A DNA stretch of 64,000 bases from Microlunatus endophyticus (lineage in GTDB: Bacteria > Actinomycetota > Actinomycetes > Propionibacteriales > Propionibacteriaceae): assembly GCF_014646195.1 (NCBI RefSeq), contig NZ_BMMZ01000010.1, positions 62,001-126,000 of the forward strand, in the 5' to 3' direction. Positions 1 through 6,884 of the stretch are shown piece by piece. The notes under the pieces are model-generated. The model saw only the letters and a list, made by a program, of their open reading frames with translations, did no database searches and was not told the origin of the DNA. Both the position numbers and the translations under genes were made by a program. Position 1 is the first letter of the stretch, and each line of letters starts with the position of its first letter.

Positions 1-310
1 CCCCCCTTTCGGTGCCAGCCGCGCTCTTTTGAGCCTTAGCTACAAGAAGCTGCACGCTTGGCTCTCTAAAGGCGTGAAGAGATTCCTGTTCAGCCAACAA
101 GTTTATAAGCCTTTCGTCGAACGCCGCGATTCGCCTTTCGGCTTCGGCCCGCGCCTCGACGGTAAAGCTCTCCAGCGCGTCGCGAATAAGTCCGCGCGCT
201 ATCTCGCGTGCACGTTCTTCTGTTATGCCCGCATAATAATCACCCTGGACGACAATCTGCGTGGAATTATCTCCGGCACTTTGACTTTGCTTATTTCGGG
301 GTGGGATCAT
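1..310 (-). CDS. Partial protein with N-terminal AGDNSTQ motif (LPO_1073/Vpar_1526-like), C-terminus beyond left edge
   Basis: An open frame on the minus strand starts at an ATG at 310 and runs off the window, giving at least 103 residues. An AAGGCGG ribosome site lies about 7 bases upstream of the start. Residues 10-30 hold the motif AGDNSTQIVVQGDYYAG. Then comes a charged helical stretch (GITEERAREIARG and onward) and a region ending in FREPSVQLLVAKAQKSAAG. This layout resembles small proteins annotated as LPO_1073/Vpar_1526 family; that name is from memory and uncertain. The start lies 20 bases inside the upstream small membrane-protein gene, so translation is probably coupled. Both products carry the same AGDN-x-x-Q motif, which suggests a functional pair. 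Base composition is more A/T-rich than the chromosome, fitting element cargo. Function unknown. Confidence 0.7.
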   Translation of the reverse strand, partial: MIPPRNKQSQSAGDNSTQIVVQGDYYAGITEERAREIARGLIRDALESFTVEARAEAERRIAAFDERLINLLAEQESLHAFREPSVQLLVAKAQKSAAGTERG

Positions 311-512
311 CAGGTTCCGCCTTGTTTGCGCCGCGCAACCGATCGCGGCCAACGTAGTCACGACCGACCTGCATCTGATTAGCATTGTCCCCGGCAGATT
401 GGCGCTGGTGATAGCGTCGAGCTGCGATTCGATAGCCTGCGGCTCCGCCACCAGCTCCGCCAACGATTATGCCTACGATCAGCGTACCTAGACCGTCGAA
501 AAACCAATGCAC
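291..512 (-). CDS. Small single-pass membrane protein with C-terminal AGDN-Q-x-G motif
   Basis: A 73-residue protein begins at a GTG at 512, supported by an AGGAGG ribosome site 5 bases upstream. Residues 7-28 form one very Gly-rich transmembrane helix (LIVGIIVGGAGGGAAGY), followed by a basic stretch (RIAARRYHQRQ). The polar tail then carries AGDNANQMQVGRD. The MQVG core resembles the (I/V)Q(V/I)G tetrad of RHIM-type amyloid motifs. The next gene starts within the last codons and carries a closely similar motif near its own N-terminus. Small proteins of this build occur next to larger partners in mobile regions, where roles in conflict or cell death are suspected. That role is inference; the sequence shows only the membrane helix and the shared motif. 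Confidence 0.75.
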   Translation of the reverse strand: MHWFFDGLGTLIVGIIVGGAGGGAAGYRIAARRYHQRQSAGDNANQMQVGRDYVGRDRLRGANKAEPDDPTPK

Positions 513-967
513 AGCGCCTCCTAATGCTTGCTGCGCGTATCATTACGCAACTAGCATGCTACTGCCTCATCCTCTTTGTGGTCAGCTGATTCGCCCAATC
601 GCTCGCGGCATGGATCCCGACCCCCGACGCGGCAGCCCAAGTCCTCAGCCAGCCCGACACGCTAGCCCCCAAAACCCAAGTGAGAGAGAGTACCGACCAT
701 GTTGGCTAGCAGGGTCGGCACGAGACCAGGGTTACGGCGGCCTACTGCAAGTTAACGTTCACTCTCTGCGGCGCCCCACAAGTTTGTCGGGATGGATCTC
801 GGCGCACCTCCACAGACCCGGATCTGCGTCAAAGGCCCGTAAGCCTGAGTCCACCTAGTGTTCCGCGGCGCAACCATCCGTTCGGATTCTCGTCAGATTC
901 CGGCCCAAGGGAGCGCCCGCCGTCCTAGGCTGTCAGCCATCGTAACGATGGACGGGGGCCGCAAGAC
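513..967. other. Intergenic region between divergent cargo genes
   Basis: These 455 bases separate the minus-strand small-protein pair from the plus-strand membrane-protein gene and must hold both promoters. No convincing coding frame is visible: the plus-strand frame over 469-858 is Pro/Arg-rich with no recognisable features. A 10-base palindrome TAGCATGCTA lies at 552-561, and a 15-base perfect palindrome sits at 937-951 (listed separately). I could not assign confident -35/-10 pairs. Confidence 0.5.
937..951. promoter_or_regulatory. Perfect palindrome, candidate operator
   Basis: CCATCGTAACGATGG is two 7-base arms around a single central A. It ends 16 bases before the ATG of the 561-residue membrane protein. 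Position and symmetry suit a dimeric repressor site or a short hairpin covering the ribosome site. No cognate regulator is visible in the window. Confidence 0.4.
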
Positions 968-2653
968 ATGTGGTTGCGATTCACGTACTTCTGCGTAATC
1001 TACGCAGCGCTGATATGTATCGGACTCTTGCGACGGAGGCTCCGGAGATATGCGCGATGGCCAGACATTTTAGGAAATCAAACTCTTAGCAGCATAGTTC
1101 TTGGCACATTCCTCTACGCGCTTGCATGGGTTTGGACCGGACACTACCGGGCCGACGGACTGTTGGCAATCTGGCTCGTACCAGTCATCGCTGGGCTGTT
1201 CTTTTCCGCGATTATAAAAAAGGAGCATCCTGCGGCTGAGTCATGGGCGATCGTAGGGGCGAATATACTACGTGAGTTCTATATCAAGTCGACGGCGCAG
1301 CAGGTGGCTCGGATCGCAGTCGCGGCCATAGCGCACCTGCTGGTTGCGACCTTACTACTCGTTACTATCACTCTCTGGCGACCCGTCGCGACCTACGAGA
1401 CCGCCCTTTCGGTTGCGGGGCTGGTCGCCACCTGCTTTTACATGCTTGGCAGTATATATTCCGTTCCGTTCATGCTAAACCCTCTGCTACCGCAGGCTGC
1501 CCGTCTCAGATTGATGGCTACAGTCTGCATGCCCGTAACAGTGGTACTTACTCTTCTTTTTATGGGGAACCAAGACTGGCCGCTCGCCATCCACATCACA
1601 GTCGGGACGACTTCGTTAGCGGTGAATTGCCTGATCCCGCTTGCATTACTCATTATGGCGGGCTTGAATGTCGGTCCTGCGGTACGCGGTGATCAACGTC
1701 GCATTGCAACAGAGCAGCACATGCTCGAGTGGCAGAGAAGATATTGCGAGCGGGCATCCCTTGAGATCCGAGGATTGCAACTCGCTCAAGGCTCCTCGGT
1801 AAGCATTCCTGCTTATGATTTGGCTTGCACACTAGATACTCAGTTGCAGAACCAATGGGTGTCGATTGTTCCTCTGGCCAATATGCCCGGACTTGCTCAA
1901 ACCGCAGAGTTTATCGACAACTGCTCGACACAGGTCCAACTCCTCCGCCGCGCATCACTTTACGCTCCTTTCATACTCAGCATGAAAGTCGCACAAGAAC
2001 GTTCGCTACATCGCCCGGCACCCAATGTCCTGATTCGGTTACCGTACATCATTCGACTTCTTCTAGTTTGCGCGGAGCGCCTCTTTCGCACACTTCCCTC
2101 GATTGACACGTGGCAAACACGTTCAGGTTGGTCGGCCGTTGTTCGCACAACTGCCGTATCTATCTCGCAGGTGCCCGTCGCGGCGCGGCTATTGGCACGC
2201 GATATATCCTGGATGCGTAGCTATATCACGAGTTCTACATTGACGCGGTGGATTCGGTGTCCAGCCGCCTTCCTACTAGGTCGACTTTGCAAGCGATTAG
2301 ATCACATGAAGTTTGAAGGTTTTGACGACACGGTGCAAAGAGTCATCACGGCTTGGCAAAGAACTCCAGAGACCGATCCCCGATGGCGACACATTATGTG
2401 GCTTCGTCAGACACGTGACCAGCTGCTCAGCGACATGATGTCAATAGTTATGGAGGCAGACGGACTTGCGAGAAGGACACTGTTTGAGGCAAGCGCAAAG
2501 TTCTTTGAATTGGAAGCCATACGCGCGAAGGACTCGGTAAGCGATATCCAACGATCAAAACGCCTAGGCGGGATCGCTTCGCCACTTGTCGGGGCGGTGC
2601 CGAGTGCGATATTGGTGCTACTCATAAAAAAGTTCATCCCATACCTTCAATAG
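968..2653 (+). CDS. Multi-pass membrane protein of unknown function (element cargo)
   Basis: This 561-residue protein starts at ATG 968 with only a weak upstream G-rich ribosome site. Hydrophobic segments at about residues 5-20, 37-58, 65-82, 115-136, 145-165, 180-200 and 205-228 suggest six or seven transmembrane helices in the first 235 residues. A basic cytoplasmic-type region of about 300 residues follows, with WQRR and many Arg, and a final hydrophobic segment (SPLVGAVPSAILVLLIKKF) lies at the C-terminus. I do not recognise a family. Codon use is visibly more A/T-rich than the conjugation genes or the chromosome, suggesting recent acquisition. It lies alone on the plus strand between the AGDN-motif pair and the conjugation operon, the usual place for cargo such as defence or resistance genes. 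Confidence 0.75.
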   Translation: MWLRFTYFCVIYAALICIGLLRRRLRRYARWPDILGNQTLSSIVLGTFLYALAWVWTGHYRADGLLAIWLVPVIAGLFFSAIIKKEHPAAESWAIVGANILREFYIKSTAQQVARIAVAAIAHLLVATLLLVTITLWRPVATYETALSVAGLVATCFYMLGSIYSVPFMLNPLLPQAARLRLMATVCMPVTVVLTLLFMGNQDWPLAIHITVGTTSLAVNCLIPLALLIMAGLNVGPAVRGDQRRIATEQHMLEWQRRYCERASLEIRGLQLAQGSSVSIPAYDLACTLDTQLQNQWVSIVPLANMPGLAQTAEFIDNCSTQVQLLRRASLYAPFILSMKVAQERSLHRPAPNVLIRLPYIIRLLLVCAERLFRTLPSIDTWQTRSGWSAVVRTTAVSISQVPVAARLLARDISWMRSYITSSTLTRWIRCPAAFLLGRLCKRLDHMKFEGFDDTVQRVITAWQRTPETDPRWRHIMWLRQTRDQLLSDMMSIVMEADGLARRTLFEASAKFFELEAIRAKDSVSDIQRSKRLGGIASPLVGAVPSAILVLLIKKFIPYLQ

Positions 2654-2750
2654 TGCTGGTCCGCCACAGAGTTCTGTCGTTCTGGGAGGACGCACTACCA
2701 GGCCAGCGGAACCAGGAGGACGGCATCAGTCGCCTGGGCATGAAATTCGT

Positions 2751-3125
2751 TTACTTAGCTTGCCGCTGCTCGACCCATACGTGACGAGTCGGCCAGCACA
2801 CGGCTCGTCCAGGACGTTCGGGTCTGAGATCGGTAGGCACGTTTACCCAACTCCACCATTGGTCTTCCGCGACCAAGTGGACGTACCAGCCACCCGCGTC
2901 TTCAAAGACCTCCGAGGCGACGCGGAGGTCGTAGATCGGGCCGCGAGAGTTCCTCGTTGCCGCCCTCCGGCCGAAGACGTTCGCCAGGTCCATGATCGGC
3001 GTCCAGGTGATCGGCGGTGGCGGTCCGAACTCGACGAACTCGACGGGCCCGTTGACGTCGATCAGGCGGCCGTTCTCGTCGAATGCCAGGTCTTCCCAGC
3101 GGCTGGGCCGGCCTTCGTCGGTCAT
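2751..3125 (-). CDS. Hypothetical protein, last gene of the conjugation operon
   Basis: I chose the ATG at 3125 because it overlaps the TGA of the upstream peptidase gene by four bases (ATGA) and has GGAG about 9 bases upstream; a further ATG at 3152 would add nine residues inside that gene. The 124-residue product is acidic at the start (RWEDLAFDENGRLID) and rich in Trp and Pro (GGWYVHLVAEDQWWSWVNVPTDL). It has no signal peptide or membrane helix. The Trp-rich middle resembles a small beta fold. No family recognised. Position at the end of the type IV secretion operon suggests an accessory role in transfer or simply co-expression. Confidence 0.7.
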   Translation of the reverse strand: MTDEGRPSRWEDLAFDENGRLIDVNGPVEFVEFGPPPPITWTPIMDLANVFGRRAATRNSRGPIYDLRVASEVFEDAGGWYVHLVAEDQWWSWVNVPTDLRPERPGRAVCWPTRHVWVEQRQAK

Positions 3126-4213
3126 GGCTTCACTCCGTGGGCGGTGAGCCATTTGTTGGGGTCGACGGGTGTTCCGTTGGTGCGGACTTCGAGGTGGACG
3201 TGGGGTCCGGTGGTGTTTCCGGTCGCGCCGACGCGTCCGATAGTTTGGCCTGCTGTCACGGTGTCGCCCGCTTTCACCTCGATCGCGGACTGGTGTGCAT
3301 ACCAGGTTTGCACGTTATCGGGGTGTTGGATCTTGGTCAGGTTCCCGTACGCGCCGCCCCAGCCGGTCCAGACGACCTTGCCAGCCATAACCGCGTGGAT
3401 CGGAGTTCCGGTCGCGGCCGCGAAGTCGAGCCCAGTGTGGCAGTTGGCCCAATGGGACCCGCACTGTCCAAAGCCGGCGGTCAACACGTAGTGATCAACT
3501 GGCAGGCCGATCTTGCCCAGACTCGTACTCGTTGCGGTCTGCCCGTCGCAGAGGCCCGATCCTGTCGCCGTCTCGAGGGTGGAGCTGGGTGCGTACTTCG
3601 TCTCCAGGAAGGTGACGAGATTGACCGATGCCTGCACTTGGTTGGCGTAGGCGGTCGGGAATGCGGATCGTTGGACGCTTTGCGCGGCGACGTCGACGGC
3701 CATCTTCTGCCAGCCGTTGACCTTGTTCAGCGCCCGGAAGAACAGTTTCGATGAATCGACTGGGTTGAGACGCGTGGCAGTGCTGCCCCAGGAGTCGCGC
3801 TGTTGGAACAGGCCGATGGAGTCGAGGTTCCCGTACGGAAGATTCCGCAAGGCCGACTCCTGGAGTGCGGTCGCGATCCCGACCACCGCACCTCGTTCTC
3901 CGTCAGCCATCTGCCGCGCAACTGTCCAAATGATCCTGGCGTTCCCAACCTGCTCGGCTGTGAATCCCTGCGCTGGTGCGGCTATTGCTCCGATCTGTGC
4001 CGGGCAGTCGTCGGCGGAGCTGCTGTCTTGTTGGCCACCCTTGCCACGCATGCTTGCCGCGATCTCCGTCACCAGGATTCCCGGCCCCAGCACAATGGTG
4101 GCGCCGGTCAGCATCGTGAGAAGGACCGAGGCGATTACGACATATCGGAACGTCCGGCTGCGGGCCAGGGTTGCGGCGATCTGGAGCGCCATCTTCGCGG
4201 TTGCGGGATCCAC
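3122..4213 (-). CDS. Conjugal lytic transglycosylase / M23 endopeptidase (VirB1-like wall hydrolase)
   Basis: This 363-residue protein locally opens peptidoglycan so that the conjugation channel can cross the wall. It has an N-terminal membrane anchor (residues 22-45, RYVVIASVLLTMLTGATIVLG). Next is a lysozyme-like/SLT-type domain with TALQESALRNLPYGN and SIGLFQQRDSWG (about residues 110-195). The C-terminus is an M23 (LytM) domain with zinc ligands HTGLD (about residue 259) and HVH (about residue 338). Fusion of these two domains is typical of conjugation hydrolases in Gram-positive elements. The GTG start at 4213 lies 3 bases after the preceding stop, and the 3' end overlaps the next gene by four bases. 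All visible catalytic motifs are intact. Confidence 0.88.
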   Translation of the reverse strand: MDPATAKMALQIAATLARSRTFRYVVIASVLLTMLTGATIVLGPGILVTEIAASMRGKGGQQDSSSADDCPAQIGAIAAPAQGFTAEQVGNARIIWTVARQMADGERGAVVGIATALQESALRNLPYGNLDSIGLFQQRDSWGSTATRLNPVDSSKLFFRALNKVNGWQKMAVDVAAQSVQRSAFPTAYANQVQASVNLVTFLETKYAPSSTLETATGSGLCDGQTATSTSLGKIGLPVDHYVLTAGFGQCGSHWANCHTGLDFAAATGTPIHAVMAGKVVWTGWGGAYGNLTKIQHPDNVQTWYAHQSAIEVKAGDTVTAGQTIGRVGATGNTTGPHVHLEVRTNGTPVDPNKWLTAHGVKP

Positions 4214-4216
4214 GGC

Positions 4217-4813
4217 TCACGCCTGTTCGACCGACGTCGCTACCCACCCGAACCGGGCCTGTGGATCGGCGACGAGGTAGATCCGGATCCGCACCCCGTC
4301 CGTGAGCACCTGGAGGAACTGCACGCTGTACTCCGAGGCATCCTCAACGCGAGGCGACCCGGCTGCCTTGGCTTTCGGAATGTTGGCGGCCGAGGTGAGC
4401 ATCAGCTGCTCTGCCAGGCCGGCGGTGGCGGTCTGCTCCAGCTGCACCTTCCTGGTCTTGGGCGCGACGTCGAGCCAGGCCGCGACGAACCGTGCGGCGG
4501 CGGTCGTGCTGCCAGCGGGTGCGCCATGGGAGGTGACGGCGTCGGAGCCAGTCAGCGTGGGCAGTGCCGACGACACACCCGCCGATGGACTCGCGGACGT
4601 TGGCCGCGAAGCAGCAGGCGGGGTGGTCGGAGTGCCGGCCGTGGCGGGCACTGTGTGCCGTGGGGCCGATCCAGCGGAGGTCGCGGTCCAGATCACCAAC
4701 AGAGCAGCGACGATCAGCACGACAGCCAGCAGCGCCAGGAGCCGCGGGTTCAGCTCTGCGAGGGGTCGGCGACGCTGGTCGACGTCGTAGGTGAGCAGGT
4801 CACGTCGACGCAT
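4217..4813 (-). CDS. VirB8/TcpC-like conjugation membrane protein
   Basis: A 198-residue bitopic protein: a basic cytoplasmic start (MRRRDLLTYDVDQRRR), one transmembrane helix at about residues 26-45, a Pro/Thr/Ala-rich linker, then a compact C-terminal domain of about 100 residues (AARFVAAWLD to RFGWVATSVEQA). That layout matches VirB8/TcpC channel proteins, whose external NTF2-like domain helps assemble the pore; domain identity is inferred from architecture and position, not from a diagnostic motif. It overlaps the VirB6-like gene by 14 bases and is followed after 3 bases by the wall hydrolase, so it is translated as part of the transfer operon. Confidence 0.65.
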   Translation of the reverse strand: MRRRDLLTYDVDQRRRPLAELNPRLLALLAVVLIVAALLVIWTATSAGSAPRHTVPATAGTPTTPPAASRPTSASPSAGVSSALPTLTGSDAVTSHGAPAGSTTAAARFVAAWLDVAPKTRKVQLEQTATAGLAEQLMLTSAANIPKAKAAGSPRVEDASEYSVQFLQVLTDGVRIRIYLVADPQARFGWVATSVEQA

Positions 4814-6884
4814 CGTCGGCTCCGGCGTGGCTGTGGTAGGTCACGAGCGCGTGTTCGGTGCCGTCTTCGGCCAGCTCGGGTTCGGCCATCGGGATGTAGG
4901 TTTCGCCGTCTCCGGCATCGAGTTGGGATCGCCGATAGAGGGCCATCTCGTCGTCAGCAACGATAATCCCGGTCGGGTAGACCACCTCGGATCCACTCTC
5001 GGCAGGGCCGCCGTCGGATCGAGGCCGATCACCGCTCGGCGATTCCGGTTCTGTCGTGCCCTCGCCACTGGATCCGCCCGGCAGCTCGGGTCCCCGATTC
5101 GGCCTGCTGGTGTCGAGGTCGGCCGTCGCGGACGGCAAAGCGGTCAGCGTCGGCCGGCTGACTCCAGTTGAAACTGGGGCTGCTTCCAGCTGGCGCGGTG
5201 ACGCGGGTAGTTGGGCCATCGGCCGGGAGGCGACGACACCGGGCCAGCTGCGCTCGGTCTGCGATGGTGAGGTCTCGGCGCTGTCGGCTTGTGTCGGCTG
5301 CTCCATCTGGACGATCCGTGTCGATTCCGACCGGTCCCAATCGGGACTCGGTAAGGCCGGCAGCGATTCCCGCGCACTCGGCGACGCCATTGGCCCCTCG
5401 GTCGGCTCGGATGGCTTCGTCGCCGTCACGAGCTGGGGTAGGTCGTCGAGGGCGCTTTCGGTGCCCAAGCGGACGCCGAGGTAGTTCGTGACCCCGTTCA
5501 GGGCTGTACGAAGATAGGACCGGTTCGGATCCAGGCCGGGCACGATCGATTTGAAACTGTGCAGCGGCCGGGTGAGGACGAGGCCGACGACGGTCGCGAC
5601 GACGATCCAGAAGAGTTGCGCACCGGCGCCGAGGTTGGTGTTGGTTTCGATCGCGCCGAGCACCATCGTCATCACGCCACCGGCGATCACGAACTTGGCC
5701 ACCGCAACGATCGCGGCCGCGAACAGGTCCCACATCCGCGACAGCACCGACCGTTGCGTCGGAAGCACACCGACGACCGCGGCCAGCGGTGCGGCAAGGG
5801 CCAGGCCTTGCATCATCATTCTGGCGATCAGGACCATGATCATCGACAGGGCGACGAACAGGCTCATCGCCAGCGACACCACCACGCCCATCAGTGCCGG
5901 CCCGGTGCGCTCTCCTCGACCGGCGAACTCCTCGTAGCCGGCCGGATCCTGCTGTTTCAGTTGCTTGGCGACGTCCTTGAACTCGGCGGACTTGGCGTCG
6001 TCGATCTGCTTCTTCGTGTCCGGGTCGGTTTGGATACGTTTGATGTCGGACCAGGAATAGTGGGTCGCGTCCATCAGCTCCGGCCCCAGCTGCTTGGCCA
6101 CAGCGGAGTCGGGATCGCCGAAGTTGCCTGTCAGCCACGTTCGGTACGCGCTCCCTCGTGTGACCGCGTCACTGGGCGAGGAGGAGAACTGAGCCCCGGC
6201 AGCGTTCGACACCGACACGACACCGCGGTCGACCGTTCTAGACGCGACGGCAGGGAAAGCAAGAGCGAATACCGCCATCGTCGCCGCCAGCGCGATGATC
6301 AACAGCGTCCGCATCGTCTCCGCGTAGCTGGTCCGTTTGGCGCGGAAGGCGACGATCAGGCCGACGCCGAGCATCGCCAACGGCAACCAGATCGTGAGCA
6401 CCGGAACCCGGAGTTTGGTCGCGATCCCGCCGATCACGGTGCTGAACCAGTTCAGCGACGACGTCTTCGCCATCTGTTCCAGTGATGCCAGGCCGGCCAG
6501 GACTGCGCCGACGATCGAGAGGATCACGTTGCCGGTCTGGGTGTTGGTCACCGCGACCGGATCGCGGAGGAAGTCGGGTCCGCAGCCCAAGTCGTAGTTC
6601 GACCAGTTCCAGTTGTAGCCGTACACCTGGCCGATCGAGACCTTTGTTTCGGTGAAGGGATTCGGTGCCTTGTCTGGGATCTGTTTCGGGGTCGTGGTCA
6701 GCATGCCCGGCAGACCGGACTTCGGTGCTACCGGATCCGGAGCATCCGAACACACATCGGCCGATGCCGGCCGGGCGAACGCCACCGAGATCGCAGCCAC
6801 CAACACGACCATCACAGCGGCCCTACTCAGCACGCGGCGCCAGCTCGGCCAGCGAATCAGCATCCTCCATGCGTGGGTGGTCAT
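4800..6884 (-). CDS. VirB6/TrbL-like polytopic conjugation channel protein
   Basis: This 694-residue protein is the probable inner channel component of the type IV secretion system. A secretion-type signal (residues 1-43, ending ARPASA) precedes an outer segment with paired Cys. Hydrophobic segments follow near residues 115-135, 155-180, 190-215, 325-350, 355-375, 388-412 and 420-440. The C-terminal 220 residues are a Pro/Ser/Glu-rich, probably disordered tail ending YHSHAGADDAST. The pattern of signal peptide, central helices and long tail is common in actinobacterial TrbL-type proteins. It starts four bases inside the end of the VirB4 gene (ATGA overlap), implying coupled synthesis of the ATPase and channel. 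Confidence 0.75.
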   Translation of the reverse strand: MTTHAWRMLIRWPSWRRVLSRAAVMVVLVAAISVAFARPASADVCSDAPDPVAPKSGLPGMLTTTPKQIPDKAPNPFTETKVSIGQVYGYNWNWSNYDLGCGPDFLRDPVAVTNTQTGNVILSIVGAVLAGLASLEQMAKTSSLNWFSTVIGGIATKLRVPVLTIWLPLAMLGVGLIVAFRAKRTSYAETMRTLLIIALAATMAVFALAFPAVASRTVDRGVVSVSNAAGAQFSSSPSDAVTRGSAYRTWLTGNFGDPDSAVAKQLGPELMDATHYSWSDIKRIQTDPDTKKQIDDAKSAEFKDVAKQLKQQDPAGYEEFAGRGERTGPALMGVVVSLAMSLFVALSMIMVLIARMMMQGLALAAPLAAVVGVLPTQRSVLSRMWDLFAAAIVAVAKFVIAGGVMTMVLGAIETNTNLGAGAQLFWIVVATVVGLVLTRPLHSFKSIVPGLDPNRSYLRTALNGVTNYLGVRLGTESALDDLPQLVTATKPSEPTEGPMASPSARESLPALPSPDWDRSESTRIVQMEQPTQADSAETSPSQTERSWPGVVASRPMAQLPASPRQLEAAPVSTGVSRPTLTALPSATADLDTSRPNRGPELPGGSSGEGTTEPESPSGDRPRSDGGPAESGSEVVYPTGIIVADDEMALYRRSQLDAGDGETYIPMAEPELAEDGTEHALVTYHSHAGADDAST

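Noticed and set aside
29..382. Plus-strand open frame of 117 codons at the left edge
   Set aside because: It lies antisense to the real minus-strand pair (1-310 and 291-512), which have ribosome sites and recognisable motifs; this frame has neither.
469..858. Plus-strand open frame of 129 codons
   Set aside because: Low-quality Pro/Ser/Arg sequence, no ribosome site, no domain, and it overlaps the promoter region of the gene pair.
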